The position numbers and the translations under genes are program-made. Below the pieces are notes generated by a model that saw only the letters and a list, made by a program, of their open reading frames with translations, had not been told where the DNA came from and did no database searches. From 79-D21 sp964521575 (GTDB lineage Bacteria > Synergistota > Synergistia > Synergistales > 79-D21): DNA of 64,000 nucleotides. Positions 61,314 through 64,000 of the stretch are shown one piece after another (position 1 is the first letter of the stretch; each line of letters begins with the position of its first letter). The stretch lies in contig CAZFSR010000001.1 in assembly GCA_964521575.1 (NCBI GenBank), positions 532,358 to 596,357 on the forward strand. The letters are read 5' to 3'.

Positions 61314-62987
61314 ATGAAAAGAGGCGCGCTTTGGCCCACTGCGGGCCTGGCGCTTATGCTGGCGGCACTTTGGGTTGCCCCCGCGTGGGCCCTTCCCGAC
61401 CTGGTGGCGTGGGTGGCAAGCCGCGGGGTTCCGGTTGAACGCGCAGGAGAACTGGTGATTCCCTTCTCGGTGACGGTGCAGAACCGCGGGATCGATCCGG
61501 CCATGCCGTTCAAGGTGAGCGTGGAATACGAGATCGTTTCCGGCGGCGTTTCGACGCTCCCGCCAAGCGGGGGGGCTCCCTTCAGGGTTCCGGGCCAGGC
61601 CAACATGTGGTATCCGCAGACCCTTTCCCCCCTGCCGCCTGGACCTCCGCCGGGGAGCACGGTGACGTTCACGGGCGAAGTCATTCTCGACCGGGCCTTC
61701 TCGGGGGCCCTGATCCGGCTTCGCGCGATTGCCGACTCGACCGCGGGGGAGGAGTTCGCCGATCCGGCCGGGCGGGTTCGGGAATCGGACGAGGCTAACA
61801 ACGCCACCCCGTGGGTGGATGCCACGCTGCGGGCCGGGACGCCGGACCTGGCTTTCCGTAACCAGACCCCTGCCGGGGTGTTCAGGCTGGTGGACCGGTA
61901 TTTCGTCGAGGACCGTACGGGCGGCGGATTCACCTTCTCCGTTGAAAACCTGGGGACGGCTCCGGCGGGCCCCTTCAGTGTCCAGGTGGAGTACGAGATC
62001 CTCGACGGGGTGGGGCCCGGGGTGGCGCGGCACGGATTGCTCGCCTATATCCCCATGGCGGACCGGTCGCTTTCGAGCCTCTCCCCGCGCGGCATTCACC
62101 GGTTCGACCGGTTGGCGCTGAAGTTCCCCGAAGAGCTTGACGGAGCGAGCCTCAGGGTGCGGGGCCGCATCGACGACGCGAACGCCGTCGCGGAAACGGA
62201 CGAGGGAAACAACGTCGGACCCTGGAGCTCCAGGATCTTCCTGGCCAGGCAGGTCGAAACCATGAGCATCCCCGGTACCTTGATCCTTCGGACACTCGGT
62301 GTCGCCCTCAGGGGGTCCATCCGGATCAACAACTTTGCCGGGCCGACCAGCGACTTCCAGCTCGACAACGAGCCTTACCGGCGCGACGACTCCTGGATCC
62401 GCGTCGGCGGAAGGGAGGTCCGGTTCACGGCGCCCGCTTTCAGTTACGGCAGCGGAGCGACCCGCAGCTGGTACTACCTGAACGACATCAACGCAGAATT
62501 CGGTGGGGCCGGGGCACCTCGCCTCAGCGGGGACCGGATCGTCATGGAGATCAACTTCGAAACCGGCGGGGACTACGAAATCCGGGGCTGGGAATATACC
62601 TGGCCTTACTGGTATGATTCGCCTCCCGATTTCGACCTCACCCGTATCCGGGTCACCCTCGGGCTCCGGCCGGTCATCCGGGAAGGCCGCCTGAGCTACG
62701 ACCACGTGATGGTGGCAACGAATGTCGACCTCACCCTGCACGGCTTCTGGGCCTTCGTCGACAGCGGCCTGCTGAGCAACGGCATCCGGGACCACCTGAG
62801 GAACACCCTGAACAGCGAACTCCAGCGCCGCCTCGAGGACGAGCTCACGAGCGAAGACCTGCGGAGAAGGGTGGAAGACGAACTCGACCGGAACATCGTC
62901 GCCCCCGCCATGGCCCGCCTCGGCATCCGGCGTCTCCTCGGCGTCCGGGTCATGGGCGACCACATGGAGGTCTATTACCAGCGCTAG
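61314..62987 (+). CDS. Exported protein with two CARDB-like domains, function unknown
   Basis: Secreted or periplasmic protein of 557 residues. Signal peptide LALMLAALWVAPAWA. Two CARDB-type beta-sandwich repeats follow (about residues 29-172 and 175-313), each ending in the same kind of motif: RVRESDEANNATPW and AVAETDEGNNVGPW. The C-terminal 240 residues are unassigned and end in amphipathic, charged helices (RNTLNSELQRRLEDELTSED). Start ATG at 61314 behind AGGGAGG. The gap upstream is AT-rich. It stands alone, five bases before the convergent transposase stop. Cell-surface binding or cargo-carrying is possible. Confidence 0.75.
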   Translation: MKRGALWPTAGLALMLAALWVAPAWALPDLVAWVASRGVPVERAGELVIPFSVTVQNRGIDPAMPFKVSVEYEIVSGGVSTLPPSGGAPFRVPGQANMWYPQTLSPLPPGPPPGSTVTFTGEVILDRAFSGALIRLRAIADSTAGEEFADPAGRVRESDEANNATPWVDATLRAGTPDLAFRNQTPAGVFRLVDRYFVEDRTGGGFTFSVENLGTAPAGPFSVQVEYEILDGVGPGVARHGLLAYIPMADRSLSSLSPRGIHRFDRLALKFPEELDGASLRVRGRIDDANAVAETDEGNNVGPWSSRIFLARQVETMSIPGTLILRTLGVALRGSIRINNFAGPTSDFQLDNEPYRRDDSWIRVGGREVRFTAPAFSYGSGATRSWYYLNDINAEFGGAGAPRLSGDRIVMEINFETGGDYEIRGWEYTWPYWYDSPPDFDLTRIRVTLGLRPVIREGRLSYDHVMVATNVDLTLHGFWAFVDSGLLSNGIRDHLRNTLNSELQRRLEDELTSEDLRRRVEDELDRNIVAPAMARLGIRRLLGVRVMGDHMEVYYQR

Positions 62988-62991
62988 GGGG

Positions 62992-63873
62992 TCAGACCTT
63001 GATTTCGACCGTATGTATACTGTTTTGCCGGGAAGATCGGACCGCTTTGCAGACGGTACTCACGTGAACTCTGAAAAAGCGGGAAATTTCGGACTGGCTG
63101 AAATGCCCCGACAGGTAGGCTTGAGCCATTGCCTCCTTCCTGTCGGGGTAAATCTTCCTAAAGTCTTCAAGCGACTCCAGAGGAGGACGTTTCTGCTCCC
63201 GGATGACGTCTGAGAGGCTCGCACCCGGTTGAATTTTCTCTTGAGTCTGTGCGACGAAAAGCTCGTTGCCCAGATAAATTTGTTGTCGGAGGTCATCCAT
63301 GGGACTTCGAGAACCACGGATCCCGCTTTCGACGTATGCGGCGAAAAAGGCCTGCTTCTGTTCGCGGGTTCCTTTGCGTTCGGCTACGGCATCCAGTGTA
63401 AAGTCCGTGTCGAGCCAATCGGGAGGTGTTTCCAATCCTGCTGTAGCCCTGAAGCTGCTCCACGGCCACTCATGGGGAGAAGTCGCCAGTCCGGCCCGAA
63501 CCGGGTTCAGGATCACATAGCGGATCACTTCGAGGAGGTAGGGATTGCGGTCGACGAGGATGGAATGAAAACGCCCCTGGAAAAGATGGCCGGTTCGTCC
63601 GTGTGCGCGGTTGAAATATTGCGTGTAGGTTCCGTTGAGGACACGCATTCCTTCCGAAAGATTGGGCTCGGGAGTTTCGACCACCAGATGGAAATGGTTG
63701 CCCATCAGGCACCAGGCGTAGGTGACCCATTGCAGTCGAGTGCAGATCTCGCTGTAGATCGAGAGGAACCGGTTCCTGTCTTTTGTGTTCGTGAATATCG
63801 TGCACTTGTTGTCTCCCCGGGAGGTGACATGATAGAGCGCCCCGGGGAATTCGATTCGAAGAGGCCTTGCCAT
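62992..63873 (-). CDS. REP-associated tyrosine transposase (RAYT, IS200/Y1 type)
   Basis: HUH single-strand transposase of 293 residues. The HxH pair is H60/H62 in MGNHFHLVVETPEP and the nucleophile is probably Y119 in EVIRYVILNPVRAGL. The N-terminus MARPLRIEFPGALYHVTSRG is the family hallmark. A C-terminal helix-turn-helix segment (GHFSQSEISRFFRVHVSTVC) follows. RAYT proteins move or amplify short palindromic repeats. Start ATG 63873. The gene lies between inverted copies of a short repeat. Confidence 0.93.
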   Translation of the reverse strand: MARPLRIEFPGALYHVTSRGDNKCTIFTNTKDRNRFLSIYSEICTRLQWVTYAWCLMGNHFHLVVETPEPNLSEGMRVLNGTYTQYFNRAHGRTGHLFQGRFHSILVDRNPYLLEVIRYVILNPVRAGLATSPHEWPWSSFRATAGLETPPDWLDTDFTLDAVAERKGTREQKQAFFAAYVESGIRGSRSPMDDLRQQIYLGNELFVAQTQEKIQPGASLSDVIREQKRPPLESLEDFRKIYPDRKEAMAQAYLSGHFSQSEISRFFRVHVSTVCKAVRSSRQNSIHTVEIKV

Positions 63874-63958
63874 AACTCAGGATCATAGCAGGGAAAACAG
63901 AAAATACAAGGTTAATTTAAAAACATGAGCTGATTGTACACACCGGGTCGAAATCAAG
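62998..63958. mobile_element. RAYT element bounded by short inverted repeats
   Basis: CTTGATTTCGACC at 62998-63010 and its exact reverse complement GGTCGAAATCAAG at 63946-63958 flank the transposase gene. Similarity extends inward as TATACATAC (left, complement) against TGTACACACC (right). The left copy is preceded by GGGGGTCAGAC and overlaps the transposase C-terminal codons. The right end is followed by a less GC-rich stretch. The true element limits could lie a few bases further out. Confidence 0.6.
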
Positions 63959-64000
63959 ATACCGTGTCCCGTCAAGGCTTGACATATAAAACTTTCCGTT
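63874..64000. other. AT-richer end of the window
   Basis: No gene is seen. Besides the right repeat of the transposase element there is a TTGACA (63979-63984) that could be the -35 of a promoter whose -10 would fall beyond the window. Confidence 0.4.

Overview
The window is GC-rich and densely coded. Start/stop overlaps of four bases (ATGA, GTGA) and starts at TTG or GTG behind strong ribosome binding sites are common. The gene set points to an anaerobic, peptide- and amino-acid-fermenting diderm, most likely a member of the Synergistota. It combines a V-type ATPase, sodium-pump decarboxylase subunits, indolepyruvate:ferredoxin oxidoreductase with a phosphotransbutyrylase, a tungsten-type aldehyde oxidoreductase with a NuoEFG-like module, several peptidases, a selenium module and a TonB-dependent receptor. 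The phylum is an inference from gene content; no rRNA or other marker gene lies in the window.

Layout. 1-1395: a CLC chloride channel running off the left edge. 1530-5170: a selenium module (cysteine desulfurase-like protein, SelD, a TusA/YedF-like protein, YedE). SelD has an in-frame UGA at its catalytic position and is best read as a selenoprotein. 5550-8395: an OadB sodium-pump subunit coupled to an acyl-CoA ligase-like protein. 8392-16964: a nine-gene V-type ATPase operon in the unusual order D-H-C-I-K-F-E-A-B. 17096-27232: an MFS transporter, then a peptide-use block (M19 dipeptidase, five-gene oligopeptide ABC transporter, M20 amidohydrolase, S66 carboxypeptidase). 27229-32565: a tightly overlapped operon of MFS transporter, fused EtfB-EtfA, GlcD-like FAD oxidase and a class I glutamine amidotransferase-like hydrolase. 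32674-36564: cupin, GH3 glycosidase, nitroreductase and RpiR regulator. 36607-37360: an OadG-like gamma subunit with a 28-residue membrane microprotein, its own promoter and a terminator. 37366-40324: a phage-type muramidase, a class II photolyase and a dihydroorotate-dehydrogenase-like protein. 40375-46449: the aldehyde oxidoreductase cluster (NuoE-, NuoF- and NuoG-like proteins, ferredoxin, AOR, MoaD) with a promoter, a candidate operator and a terminator. 46468-52695: a photolyase-like protein lacking most iron-sulfur cysteines, a diguanylate cyclase, CorA behind a structured leader, and EamA and TMEM175-type membrane proteins. 52692-54953: a cobalamin riboswitch and TonB-dependent receptor. 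54965-61189: an MFS transporter divergent from a DauR/YheO-type regulator that heads the iorA-iorB-B3/4-ptb operon. 61314-64000: an exported CARDB-domain protein and a REP-associated tyrosine transposase between short inverted repeats.

How the parts fit. Imported peptides are cleaved to amino acids. Aromatic 2-oxo acids are oxidised by IorAB to acyl-CoA and reduced ferredoxin, and Ptb links acyl-CoA to substrate-level ATP formation. The NuoEFG-like/AOR cluster probably exchanges electrons between aldehydes, ferredoxin and NAD(H). The V-ATPase and Na+ decarboxylase subunits link metabolism to ion gradients. The most notable features are the UGA-containing selD, the AOR/NuoEFG gene set with a novel-looking operator, the photolyase relative without its Fe-S ligands, the isolated OadG/microprotein pair and the structured leader of corA. 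No tRNA, rRNA or CRISPR array was seen.
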